Source of the DNA: Cheilinus undulatus
Lineage: Eukaryota; Chordata; Actinopteri; Labriformes; Labridae
Assembly: GCF_018320785.1 (NCBI RefSeq)
Contig: NC_054880.1
Coordinates: 1-64,000 of the forward strand
Direction: 5' to 3'
Length of the DNA stretch: 64,000 bases
Shown here piece after piece: positions 1-12,484 of the stretch. Both the position numbers and the translations under genes were made by a program. The notes under the pieces were generated by a model. The model was not told where the DNA came from, made no database searches, and was given only the letters and a program-made list of their open reading frames with translations. Positions within the stretch are counted from its first letter, which is position 1, and each line of letters starts with the position of its first letter.

Positions 1-683
1 AATGTCTCAAAAGTCACTGAAATACTGTCAAAAGTCTCTGGAAAGTCTTGAAAATGTCTCAAAAGTCTCTGAAAAGTCTCTGAAATACTCTCAAAAGTCT
101 CTGGAAAGTCTTGAAAATGTCTCAAAAGTCTCTGAAATACTGTCAAAGTCTCTGGAAAGTCTTGAAAATGTCTCAAAAGTCTCTGAAAAGTCTCTGAAAT
201 ACTGTCAAAAGTCTCTGGAAAGTCTTGAAAATGTCTCAAAAGTCTTTTAAAAGTCTCTGAAATACTCTCAAAAGTCTCTGGAAAGTCTTGAAAATGTCTC
301 AAAAGTCTCTGGAAAGTCTTGAAAAAGTCTCAAAAGTCTCTGGAAAGTCTTGAAAATGTCTCAAAAGTCTCTGAAAAGTCTCTGAAATACTCTCAAAAGT
401 CTCTGGAAAGTCTTGAAAATGTCTCAAAAGTCTTTTAAAAGTCTCTGAAATACTCTCAAAAGTCTCTGGAAAGTCTTGAAAATGTCTCAAAAGTCTCTGG
501 AAAGTCTTGAAAATGTCTCAAAAGTCTCTGGAAAGTCTTGAAAATGTCTCAAAAGTCTCTGAAAAGTCTCTGAAATACTCTCAAAAGTCTCTGGAAAGTC
601 TTGAAAATGTCTCAAAAGTCTCTGGAAAGTCTTGAAAATGTCTCAAAAGTCTCTGAAAAGTCTTAAAATAGTCTCAAAAGTCT
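1..683. repeat. 31-bp minisatellite in CCT3 intron
   Basis: Tandem copies of an about 31-bp unit (core GGAAAGTCTTGAAAATGTCT, then CAAAAGTCTCT) start before the left edge and stop just before the acceptor of the 756 exon. Clean 31-base spacing is seen at 481, 512 and 543. Some units have an extra AAAAGTCTCTG step. Open frames of 60-80 codons on both strands come from the repeat. Confidence 0.93.
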
Positions 684-755
684 TAACTTTGATCTTTATC
701 CGTGAATCGACCCCATTTTTAACTAATCGCACTCTCATCACGTTTCCTGTCTCAG

Positions 756-837
756 ATCTGGCTCAGCACTACCTGATGAAGGCCAACATCACAGCCATCC
801 GCCGTGTGAGGAAGACGGACAACAACCGCATCGCCAG
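756..837 (+). CDS. cct3: CCT3 exon (DLAQHYL... to ...NNRIAR)
   Basis: The exon starts after a tttcctgtctcag acceptor and ends before a gtaacc donor. It encodes the conserved apical/intermediate-domain stretch with ANITAIRRVRKTDNNRIA. The final AG is completed to Arg by the first G of the next exon at 918. Confidence 0.95.
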
Positions 838-3800
838 GTAACCTGCTGACATCATCACTGATGGGCCAATCAGCTGACAGCAACTTTGTAACTCCCTTTC
901 CCTCTCCTCTCTGTCAGGGCGTGCGGAGCTCGTATCGCCAGCAGAACAGACGAGCTGCGTGAGGAAGATGTGGGCCTGGGGGCGGGACTATTTGAGGTGA
1001 AGAAGATCGGTGATGAGTACTTTACCTTCATCACTGAGTGTAAAGATCCCAAAGCCTGTACCATCCTACTGAGAGGGGCCAGCAAGGAGATCCTGGCTGT
1101 GAGTGACGCCATTATAAATATGATTATTATTATTATTAGACATTTTTATCATTATTAGTAGACAGTATCATTGTTATTATTATTATTAGACATTTTTATC
1201 ATTATTAGTAGACAGTATAATTGTTATTATTATTATTATTAGACATTTTTATCATTATTAGTAGACAGGATCATTGTTATTATTATTATTAGACATTTTT
1301 ATCATTATTAGTAGACAGTATAATTGTTATTATTATTATTATTAGACATTTTTATCATTATTAGTAGACAGTATCATTGTTATTATTATTATTAGACATT
1401 TTTATCATTATTAGTAGACAGTATCATTGTTATTATTATTATTATTAGACATTTTTATCATTATTAGTAGACAGTATCATTGTTATTATTATTATTATTA
1501 GACATTTTAATCATTATTAGTAGACAGTATCATTGTTATTATTATTATTAGACATTTTAATCATTATTAGTAGACAGTATCATTGTTATTATTATTATTA
1601 GACATTTTTATCATTATAAGTAGACAGTATCATTATTATTATTATTATTAGACATTTTTATCATTATAAGTAAACAGTATCATTATTATTATTAATAGAC
1701 ATTTTTATCATTATTAGTAGACGGTATCATTATTATTATTATTAATCGACATTTTTATCATTATTAGTAGACGGTATCATTATTATTATAATTAGACATT
1801 TTTATCATTATTAGTAGACAGTATCATTATGATTATTATTAGACATTTTTATCATTATTAGTAGACAGTATCATTGTTATTATTATTATTATTAGACATT
1901 TTTATCATTATTAGTAGACAGTATCATTATTATCATTATTAGACATTTTTATCATTATTAGTAGACAGTATAATTGTTATTATTATTATTATTAGACATT
2001 TTTATCATTATTAGTAGACAGTATCATTGTTATTATTATTATTAGACATTTTTATCATTATTAGTAGACAGTATCATTGTTATTATCATTATTAGACATT
2101 TTTATCATTATTAGTAGACAGTATCATTGTTATTATTATTATTAGACATTTTTATCATTATTAGTAGACAGTATCATTGTTATTATCATTATTAGACATT
2201 TTTATCATTATTAGTAGACAGTATCATTGTTATTATTATTAATAGACATTTTTATCATTATTAGTAGACAGTATCATTGTTATTATTATTAATAGACATT
2301 TTTATCATTATTAGTAGACAGTATCATTGTTATTATCATTATTAGACATTTTTATCATTATTAGTAGACAGTATCATTGTTATTATTATTAATAGACATT
2401 TTTATCATTATTAGTAGACAGTATCATTGTTATTATCATTATTAGACATTTTTATCATTATTAGTAGACAGTATCATTGTTATTATTATTAATAGACATT
2501 TTTATCATTATTAGTAGACAGTATCATTGTTATTATTATTAATAGACATTTTTATCATTATTAGTAGACAGTATCATTGTTATTATCATTATTAGACATT
2601 TTTATCATTATTAGTAGACAGTATCATTGTTATTATCATTATTAGACATTTTTATCATTATTAGTAGACAGTATCATTGTTATTATTATTAGACATTTTT
2701 ATCATTATTAGTAGACAGTATCATTGTTATTATTATTATTATTAGACATTTTAATCATTATTAGTAGACAGTATCATTGTTATTATTATTATTAGACATT
2801 TTTATCATTATTAGTAGACAGTATCATTATTATTATTATTATTAGACATTTTTATCATTATTAGTAGACCGTATCATTATTATTATTATTAGACATTTTT
2901 ATCATTATTATTAGAAAGTATCATTATTATTATTATTAGACATTTTTATCATTATTAGTAGACATTATCATTATTATTATTATTATTAGACATTTTTATC
3001 ATTATTAGTAGACCGTATCATTATTATTATTATTAGACATTTTTATCATTATTAGTAGACCGTATCATTATTATTGTCATTATTAGACATTTTTATCATT
3101 ATTAGTAGACAGTATCAGTATTATTATTATTTTTATTAGACATTTTTATTGTTATTTTTTCATATCTATTTTTTTGTCATTAATGTTTTTGGGAATTTGA
3201 ACATTTTTTCCAGTTTTTCCACAGGAATTTTGGGAACAGACTTTCATATTTCTTTAGATTTTCTTTGGGGTTTTGGGGGGAAAATTTGCTTTTAATTTTA
3301 CAGACATGTTCATGAAAATGTGGAAAATTAATTCATGACTTTTTGGGAATTTGCTCTGAAATCTGTTGGTATTTTTTTGAAAATTACGGAGGGTTGAGAA
3401 GAAATTTTAGGCGATATTTGCCTTTATTTTTTTGTGCATTTGTCTGATATTAAGACGTGTTTGTGGAATTTTGAAGGATATTTTAATTTGAATGTTGAAA
3501 TATCTGTGACAGAAATATCTGTCTCTCCTCTCTGACCCCGTCTGTCTCCTGGTGATCAGGAGGTGGAGAGAAACCTTCAGGACGCCATGCAGGTGTGTCG
3601 TAACGTGCTGATGGACCCCCTGCTGTTGCTGGGCGGCGGTGCCGTGGAGATGGCGGTGTCGAAGCGTCTGATGGAGCGTTCCCGCGCCCTGACGGGAGTG
3701 GAACAGTGGCCGTACCGCGCCGTGGCCCAGGCCCTGGAGGTGATCCCCAGAACGCTGATCCAGAACTGTGGAGCGTCCACCATCAGAGTGCTGACATCAC

Positions 3801-6800
3801 TGAGGGTACGTTCAAACTTTATTGATAACACGGCGTTTACAGTGATGTCATCAAAGGTCAGTCTCCTTTAAACAGCTGTGAGGATGCAGAGGTGCCAACC
3901 TGGACTAGAGTCAAACTGGGATCAGAAACAGACAGACGCTCTGCAGACAGAGGGCGCCAAAATAGTTTGCCTCTCCACAGATATCCGTGCCCTCACTTGG
4001 TGGGCGGGGCTGTAAAGGTGATAAATGTGAAATCACAGTCAGCGTGAGTCTGCTGGTCCAGCCGCAGAGTTATAGAAAGGATGAGTGACAGAAATCAGTC
4101 AAGAATAAGCAGTAAACAGCTTTATTTCAGCTGAAAGTGCTTTTTAAAAAAATAACTACATCTTAATGATGTTAACAGCTGTCAGTACAGATCCTCAGCT
4201 GATGGAATAAAGAGATGTTTAAAATCGTAACACTACGTTAATGTGTGAATATATGTAGTCTAGAACAGTTTATATGACTAAATATGAAAGTTCAGAGCTG
4301 TACTGTGAGAATTCACTGCATTAAAAATAAAGTAAAAGTTCAGCTGGTGTTAAAATCAAACTAGATTAAGTCAGAAATCCAGTAGTATAGTACATCGGTA
4401 AAACAGGAGTATAATACATCAGTAAAACAGGAGAATAGTACATCAGTAAAACAGGGTTATAGTACATCAGTAAAACAGGAGTATAATACATCAGTAAAAC
4501 AGGAGAATAGTACATCAGTAAAACAGGGTTATAGTACATCAGTAAAACAGGAGTATAATACATCAGTAAAACAGGAGTATAGTACATCAGTAAAACGGGA
4601 GTATAATACATCAGTAAAACAGGAGTAAAGTACACCAGTAAAACAGGAGTATCATACACCAGTAAAACAGGGTTATAATACATCAGTAAAACAGGAGTAT
4701 AATACATCAGTAAAACAGGAGTATAGTACATCAGTAAAACAGGAGTATAATACATCAGTAAAACAGGAGTATAATACATCAGTAAAACAGGAGTATAGTA
4801 CATCAGTAAAACAGGAGTATAATACATCAGTAAAACAGGAGTATAGTACATCAGTAAAACAGGGTTATAGTACATCAGTAAAACAGGGTTATAATACATC
4901 AGTAAAACAGGGTTATAATACATCAGTAAAACAGGAGTATAGTACATCGGTAAAACAGGAGTATAATACATCGGTAAAACAGGAGTATAGTACATCAGTA
5001 AAACAGGGTTATAATACATCAGTAAAACAGGGTTATAATACATCAGTAAAACAGGAGTATAGTACACCAGTAAAACAGGAGTATAATACATCAGTAAAAC
5101 AGGAGTATAGTACATCAGTAAAACAGGAGTATAATACATCAGTAAAACAGGAGTATAGTACACCAGTAAAACAGGAGTATCATACAGCAGTAAAACAGGG
5201 TTATAATACATCAGTAAAACAGGAGTATAATACATCAGTAAAACAGGAGTATAGTACACCAGTAAAACAGGAGTATCATACAGCAGTAAAACAGGGTTAT
5301 AATACATCAGTAAAACAGGAGTATAATACATCAGTAAAACAGGGTTATAATACATCAGTAAAACAGGAGTATAATACATCAGTAAAACAGGAGTATAATA
5401 CATCAGTAAAACAGGAGTATAGTACGCCAGTAAAACAGGAGTATATTACATCGGTAAAACAGGAGTATAATACATCAGTAAAACAGGAGAATAGTACATC
5501 AGTAAAACAGGGTTATAGTACATCAGTAAAACAGGAGTATAATACATCAGTAAAACAGGAGTATAGTACATCAGTAAAACAGGAGTATAATACATCAGTA
5601 AAACAGGAGTATAGTACACCAGTAAAACAGGAGTATCATACAGCAGTAAAACAGGGTTATAATACATCAGTAAAACAGGAGTATAATACATCAGTAAAAC
5701 AGGAGTATAGTACACCAGTAAAACAGGATTATAATACATCAGTAAAACATGTTTATAATACATCAGTAAAACAGGAGTATAATACATCAGTAAAACAGGG
5801 TTATAATACATCAGTAAAACAGGAGTATAATACATCAGTAAAACAGGAGTATAATACATCAGTAAAACAGGAGTATAGTACGCCAGTAAAACAGGAGTAT
5901 ATTACATCAGTTAAACAGGAGTATAGTACATCAGTAAAACAGGGTTATAGTACATCAGTAAAACAGGGTTATAATACATCAGTAAAACAGGAGTATAATA
6001 CATCGGTAAAACAGGAGTATAGTACATCAGTAAAACAGGGTTATAGTACATCAGTAAAACAGGAGTATAATACATCAGTAAAACAGGAGTATAATACATC
6101 AGTTAAATAGGGTTATAGTACATCAGTAAAACAGGAGTATAATACATCAGTAAAACAGGAGTATAATACATCAGTAAAACAGGAGTATAATACATCGGTA
6201 AAACAGGAGTATAGTACATCAGTAAAACAGGGTTATAGTACATCAGTAAAACAGGAGTATAATACATCAGTAAAACAGGAGTATAATACATCAGTTAAAT
6301 AGGGTTATAGTACATCAGTAAAACAGGAGTATAATACATCAGTAAAACAGGAGTATAGTACATCGGTAAAACAGGAGTATAGTACATCAGTAAAACAGGA
6401 GTATAGTACATCAGTAAAACAGGAGTATAATACATCAGTAAAACAGGAGAATAGTACATCAGTAAAACAGGGTTATAGTACATCAGTAAAACAGGAGTAT
6501 AATACATCAGTAAAACAGGAGTATAGTACATCAGTAAAACAGGAGTATAATACATCAGTAAAACAGGAGTATAGTACATCAGTAAAACAGGAGTATAATA
6601 CATCAGTAAAACAGGAGTATAGTACATCAGTAAAACAGGAGTATAGTACATCAGTAAAACAGGAGTATAATACATCAGTAAAACAGGAGTATAGTACATC
6701 AGTAAAACAGGAGTATAGTACATCAGTAAAACAGGAGTATAATACATCAGTAAAACAGGAGTATAATACATCAGTAAAACAGGAGTATAGTACATCAGTA

Positions 6801-9800
6801 AAACAGGAGTATAATACATCAGTAAAACAGGAGTATAGTACATCAGTAAAACAGGGTTATAGTACATCAGTAAAACAGGGTTATAATACATCAGTAAAAC
6901 AGGGTTATAATACATCAGTAAAACAGGGTTATAATACATCAGTAAAACAGGAGTATAATACATCAGTAAAACAGGAGAATAGTACATCAGTAAAACAGGG
7001 TTATAGTACATCAGTAAAACAGGAGTATAATACATCAGTAAAACAGGAGTATAATACATCAGTAAAACAGGGTTATAGTACATCAGTAAAACAGGAGTAT
7101 AATACATCAGTAAAACAGGAGTATAGTACATCAGTAAAACAGGAGTATAGTACATCAGTAAAACAGGAGTATAGTACATCGGTAAAACAGGAGTATAATA
7201 CATCAGTAAAACAGGAGAATAGTACATCAGTAAAACAGGGTTATAGTACATCAGTAAAACAGGAGTATAATACATCAGTAAAACAGGAGTATAGTACATC
7301 AGTAAAACAGGAGTATAATACATCAGTAAAACAGGAGTATAGTACACCAGTAAAACAGGAGTATCATACAGCAGTAAAACAGGGTTATAATACATCAGTA
7401 AAACAGGAGTATAATACATCAGTAAAACAGGGTTATAATACATCAGTAAAACAGGAGTATAATACATCAGTAAAACAGGAGTATAATACATCAGTAAAAC
7501 AGGAGTATAATACATCAGTAAAACAGGAGTATAGTACATCAGTAAAACAGGGTTATAGTACATCAGTAAAACAGGGTTATAATACATCAGTAAAACAGGA
7601 GTATAATACATCAGTAAAACAGGAGTATAGTACGCCAGTAAAACAGGAGTATATTACATCAGTAAAACAGGAGTATAATACATCAGTAAAACAGGAGTAT
7701 AATACATCAGTAAAACAGGAGTATAGTACACCAGTAAAACAGGAGTATAATACATCAGTAAAACAGGAGAATAGTACATCAGTAAAACAGGAGTATAATA
7801 CATCAGTAAAACAGGAGAATAGTACATCAGTAAAACAGGAGTATAGTACATCAGTAAAACAGGAGTATAATACATCAGTAAAACAGGAGAATAGTACATC
7901 AGTTAAACAGGAGTATAATACATCAGTAAAACAGGAGTATAGTACGCCAGTAAAACAGGAGTATATTACATCAGTAAAACAGGAGTATAATACATCAGTA
8001 AAACAGGAGTATAATACATCAGTAAAACAGGAGTATAGTACACCAGTAAAACAGGAGTATAATACATCAGTAAAACAGGAGAATAGTACATCAGTAAAAC
8101 AGGAGTATAATACATCAGTAAAACAGGAGAATAGTACATCAGTAAAACAGGAGTATAGTACATCAGTAAAACAGGAGTATAATACATCAGTAAAACAGGA
8201 GTATAATACATCAGTAAAACAGGAGTATAGTACATCAGTAAAACAGGAGTATAATACATCAGTAAAACAGGAGTATAATACATCAGTAAAACAGGAGTAT
8301 TATACATCAGTAAAACAGGAGTATCATACACCAGTAAAACAGGAGTATAATACACCAGTAAAACAGGAGTATAGTACATCAGTAAAACAGGAGTATAATA
8401 CACCAGTAAAACAGGAGTATAGTACATCAGTAAAACAGGAGTATAGTACGCCAGTAAAACAGGAGTATAATACACCAGTAAAACAGGAGTATAGTACATC
8501 AGTAAAACAGGAGTATAGTACATCGGTAAAACAGGAGTATAATACATCAGTAAAACAGGAGTATAATACATCAGTAAAACAGGAGTATAGTACACCAGTA
8601 ACACAGGAGTATAGTACATCAGTAAAACAGGAGTATAGTACATCGGTAAAACAGGAGTATAATACATCAGTAAAACAGGAGTATAGTACATCAGTAAAAC
8701 AGGAGTATAGTACATCAGTAAAACAGGAGTATAATACACCAGTAACACAGGAGTATAGTACATCAGTAAAACAGGAGTATAGTACATCGGTAAAACAGGA
8801 GTATAATACATCAGTAAAACAGGAGTATAGTACATCAGTAACACAGGAGTATAGTACATCAGTAAAACAGGAGTATAGTACATCGGTAAAACAGGAGTAT
8901 AATACATCAGTAAAACAGGAGTATAGTACATCAGTAACACAGGAGTATAGTACATCAGTAAAACAGGAGTATAATACACCAGTAAAACAGGAGTATAGTA
9001 CATCAGTAAAACAGGAGTATAATACACCAGTAAAACAGGAGTATAGTACATCAGTAACACAGGAGTATAGTACATCGGTAAAACAGGAGTATAGTACACC
9101 AGTAACACAGGAGTATAGTACATCAGTAAAACAGGAGTATAGTACATCGGTAAAACAGGAGTATAATACATCAGTAAAACAGGAGTATAATACATCAGTA
9201 AAACAGGAGTATAATACATCAGTAAAACAGGAGTATAATACATCAGTAAAACAGGAGTATTATACATCAGTAAAACAGGAGTGTCATACACCAGTAAAAC
9301 AGGAGTATAATACACCAGTAAAACAGGAGTATAGTACATCAGTAAAACAGGAGTATAGTACGCCAGTAAAACAGGAGTATAATACATCAGTAAAACAGGA
9401 GTATAGTACATCAATAAAACAGGAGTAGAATACACCAGTTAAACAGGAGTATAGTACTCCAGTAACACAGGAGTATAGTACATCAGTAAAACAGGAGTAT
9501 AGTACATCGGTAAAACAGGAGTATAATACATCAGTAAAACAGGAGTATAATACATCAGTAAAACAGGAGTATAGTACACCAGTAAAACAGGAGTATAATA
9601 CACCAGTAAAACAGGAGTATAATACATCAGTAAAACAGGAGTATTATACATCAGTAAAACAGGAGTATCATACACCAGTAAAACAGGAGTATAATACACC
9701 AGTAAAACAGGAGTATAGTACATCAGTAAAACAGGAGTATAGTACGCCAGTAAAACAGGAGTATAATACATCAGTAACACAGGAGTATAGTACATCAGTA

Positions 9801-12252
9801 AAACAGGAGTATAGTACATCGGTAAAACAGGAGTATAATACATCAGTAAAACAGGAGTATAATACATCAGTAAAACAGGAGTATAGTACACCAGTAACAC
9901 AGGAGTATAGTACATCAGTAAAACAGGAGTATAGTACATCGGTAAAACAGGAGTATAATACATCAGTAAAACAGGAGTATAGTACATCAGTAACACAGGA
10001 GTATAGTACATCAGTAAAACAGGAGTATAATACACCAGTAAAACAGGAGTATAGTACATCGGTAAAACAGGAGTATAGTACATCAATAAAACAGGAGTAG
10101 AATACACCAGTTAAACAGGAGTATAGTACATCAGTAAAACAGGAGTATAATACATCAGTAAAACAGGAGTATAGTACATCGGTAAAACAGGAGTATAATA
10201 CATCAGTAAAACAGGAGTATAATACATCAGTAAAACAGGAGTATAGTACATCAGTAAAACAGGAGTATAATACATCAGTAAAACAGGAGTATAATACATC
10301 AGTAAAACAGGAGTATTATACATCAGTAAAACAGGAGTATCATACACCAGTAAAACAGGAGTATAATACACCAGTAAAACAGGAGTATAGTACATCAGTA
10401 AAACAGGAGTATAATACACCAGTAAAACAGGAGTATAGTACATCAGTAAAACAGGAGTATAGTACGCCAGTAAAACAGGAGTATAATACATCAGTAACAC
10501 AGGAGTATAGTACATCAGTAAAACAGGAGTATAGTACATCGGTAAAACAGGAGTATAATACATCAGTAAAACAGGAGTATAATACATCAGTAAAACAGGA
10601 GTATAGTACACCAGTAACACAGGAGTATAGTACATCAGTAAAACAGGAGTATAGTACATCGGTAAAACAGGAGTATAATACATCAGTAAAACAGGAGTAT
10701 AGTACATCAGTAACACAGGAGTATAGTACATCAGTAAAACAGGAGTATAATACACCAGTAAAACAGGAGTATAGTACATCGGTAAAACAGGAGTATAGTA
10801 CATCAATAAAACAGGAGTAGAATACACCAGTTAAACAGGAGTATAGTACATCAGTAAAACAGGAGTATAATACATCAGTAAAACAGGAGTATAGTACATC
10901 GGTAAAACAGGAGTATAATACATCAGTAAAACAGGAGTATAATACATCAGTAAAACAGGAGTATAGTACATCAGTAAAACAGGAGTATAATACATCAGTA
11001 AAACAGGAGTATAATACATCAGTAAAACAGGAGTATTATACATCAGTAAAACAGGAGTATCATACACCAGTAAAACAGGAGTATAATACACCAGTAAAAC
11101 AGGAGTATAGTACATCAGTAAAACAGGAGTATAATACACCAGTAAAACAGGAGTATAGTACATCAGTAAAACAGGAGTATAGTACGCCAGTAAAACAGGA
11201 GTATAATACACCAGTAAAACAGGAGTATAGTACATCTGTAAAACAGGAGTATAGTACTCCAGTAACACAGGAGTATAGTACATCAGTAAAACAGGAGTAT
11301 AATACATCAGTAAAACAGGAGTATAATACACCAGTTAAACAGGAGTATAGTACATCAGTAAAACAGGAGTATAATACACCAGTTAAACAGGAGTATAGTA
11401 CGCCAGTAAAACAGGAGTATAATACATCAGTAAAACAGGAGTATAGTACATCAGTAAAACAGGAGTATAATACACCAGTTAAACAGGAGTATAGTACATC
11501 AGTAAAACAGGAGTATAGTACATCAGTAAAACAGGAGTATAATACACCAGTTAAACAGGAGTATAGTACGCCAGTAAAACAGGAGTATAATACATCAGTA
11601 AAACAGGAGTATAGTACATCAGTAAAACAGGAGTATAATACACCAGTTAAACAGGAGTATAGTACATCAGTAAAACAGGAGTATAATACACCAGTTAAAC
11701 AGGAGTATAGTACATCAGTAAAACAGGAGTATAATACACCAGTTAAACAGGAGTATAGTACGCCAGTAAAACAGGAGTATAATACATCAGTAAAACAGGA
11801 GTATAGTACATCAGTAAAACAGGAGTATAATACACCAGTTAAACAGGAGTATAGTACATCAGTAAAACAGGAGTATAATACACCAGTTAAACAGGAGTAT
11901 AGTACTCCAGTAACACAGGCATACTCCCTCTCTCCTCTCAGGCGAAGCACACAGAGGAGCAAGGCGTCTGCTGGGGCGTGGACGGAGAGACGGGCAGTTT
12001 GTCTGACATGTCTACTCTGGGCATCTGGGAGCCACTGGCTGTCAAAGCTCAGACCTACAAGACCGCCGTGGAGGTACACAGTTTATTGATGATTCATGGT
12101 TGATTTCTGATTAATGATTATTGATGACTGATTAATGACTAATCACGTCTCCCTCTCAGACGGCCATCCTGTTGCTGCGGATCGATGACATCGTCTCGGG
12201 TCATAAGAAGAAGGACAAGGAAGATCCCATGGGAGGACAGGGAGCCGAGTAG
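756..12252 (+). CDS. cct3: T-complex protein 1 subunit gamma, C-terminal part (five exons)
   Basis: This is the 3' part of the gamma subunit of the eight-subunit TRiC/CCT chaperonin, which folds actin, tubulin and other proteins in the cytosol using ATP. Coding exons are 756-837, 918-1098, 3560-3805, 11942-12073 and 12160-12252 (TAG stop), joined in consistent phase with GT-AG borders; they give 244 residues, the first codon being shared with an exon left of the window. Diagnostic stretches are DLAQHYLMKANITAIRR, GVEQWPYRAVAQALEV, RTLIQNCGAST, LGIWEPLAVKAQTYKTAVE and LLLRIDDIVSGHKKK, all typical of CCT3. The GGGAxE nucleotide-pocket motif is present, but the residue before it is Leu where the family normally has Pro. 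The 5' half (about 300 residues) is outside the window. Three of its introns are loaded with tandem repeats, the largest 8.1 kb. Identity is based on recalled family sequence and is very secure. Confidence 0.97.
918..1098 (+). CDS. cct3: CCT3 exon (ACGARI... to ...GASKEILA)
   Basis: The acceptor is ctctctgtcag and the donor gtgagt. The exon encodes ACGARIASRTDELREEDVG, then KKIGDEYFTFITECKDPKA and the chaperonin signature LLRGASKEIL. It is 181 nt long, which restores the phase left open by the 756-837 exon. Confidence 0.96.
1119..3150. repeat. 50-bp AT-rich minisatellite in CCT3 intron
   Basis: About 40 copies of a 50-bp unit: a (TAT/TTA)n triplet run followed by AGACATTTTTATCATTATTA and GTAGACAGTATCATTGT. 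Many copies are exactly 50 bases apart (for example 2041 and 2091); the length of the ATT triplet run varies between copies. The array starts about 20 bases after the exon donor at 1099. Confidence 0.95.
3151..3559. other. AT-rich unique intron end of CCT3
   Basis: This is T-rich, non-repetitive intron sequence ending in a pyrimidine-rich acceptor region before the exon at 3560. I see no gene or conserved element in it. Confidence 0.6.
3560..3805 (+). CDS. cct3: CCT3 exon with GGGAxE nucleotide-pocket motif
   Basis: The exon has 82 codons, from EVERNLQDAMQVCRNVLMDP through LLLLGGGAVEMAVSKRLMER, GVEQWPYRAVAQALEVIPR and TLIQNCGASTIRVLTSLR. The acceptor is ggtgatcag and the donor gtacgt. The usual VPGGGA of the family reads LLGGGA here (Pro to Leu); the glycines and the Glu are kept. 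Confidence 0.97.
3806..4373. other. unique part of the 8.1-kb CCT3 intron
   Basis: Non-repetitive intron sequence between the exon donor at 3806 and the start of the 24-bp array. I recognise no coding or mobile element here. Confidence 0.55.
4378..11920. repeat. 24-bp minisatellite, about 314 copies, in CCT3 intron
   Basis: The unit is 24 bp: CAGTAAAACAGGAGTATA followed by GTACAT or ATACAT. Variants include GGGTTATA for GGAGTATA (mostly before about 7600), TCGGTAAAAC, TAACACAGG and CACCAG. Because 24 is a multiple of 3, the minus strand reads as an endless 8-residue peptide repeat (MYYTPVLL and variants), giving open frames up to 489 codons with no sign of being real genes. The right third is built of larger blocks (see findings). 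The array ends about 20 bases before the acceptor of the 11942 exon. Confidence 0.97.
11942..12073 (+). CDS. cct3: CCT3 exon (AKHTEEQG... to ...YKTAVE)
   Basis: The exon is 44 codons: AKHTEEQGVCWGVDGETGS followed by LSDMSTLGIWEPLAVKAQ and TYKTAVE. Its acceptor (ctctctcctctcag) lies only about 20 bases after the end of the 7.5-kb 24-bp array; the donor is gtacac. Confidence 0.96.
12160..12252 (+). CDS. cct3: CCT3 terminal coding exon
   Basis: The exon reads TAILLLRIDDIVSGHKKK, then a short charged and glycine-rich tail ending in GAE and a TAG stop at 12250-12252. An 86-bp intron separates it from the preceding exon. The basic and variable tail is normal for CCT subunits. Confidence 0.96.
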   Translation, partial: TAILLLRIDDIVSGHKKKDKEDPMGGQGAE

Positions 12253-12470
12253 ATCCTGGTGGATCAGACCAACGTCGAGTCACTCCGTGTGTTTGTGAGC
12301 GTGTCAGTGTGGATGTTTGAGTGAGTGGGACCAGACTCAGTTAATAAACCATTACACAACAGTTCTGATGTCTTTGTTTTTGATCCTGATCCTCAGACTG
12401 GGTCCTGAAGGTCCTCAGAGGGACCAGACTCAGTTAATAAACCATTACAGAACAGTTCTGATGTCTTTGT
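12253..12470 (+). promoter_or_regulatory. cct3: CCT3 3' UTR with two AATAAA signals
   Basis: Poly(A) signals AATAAA lie at 12343-12348 and 12436-12441. The second lies inside a near-perfect copy, about 93 bases downstream, of the segment around the first (GGACCAGACTCAGTTAATAA followed by ACCATTACA). The transcript could therefore end at either of two nearly identical sites. Position after the stop codon and the canonical hexamers are the evidence; actual cleavage sites cannot be seen. Confidence 0.7.
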
Positions 12471-12484
12471 CTTTGATCCTGAGA

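Noticed and set aside
870-1112. 80-codon minus-strand open frame over a CCT3 exon
   Set aside because: Antisense shadow of the 918-1098 exon.
7966-9435. 489-codon minus-strand open frame of MYYTPVLL repeats
   Set aside because: Purely the 24-bp unit read in one frame within a CCT3 intron; starts and stops coincide with random point variants of the unit.
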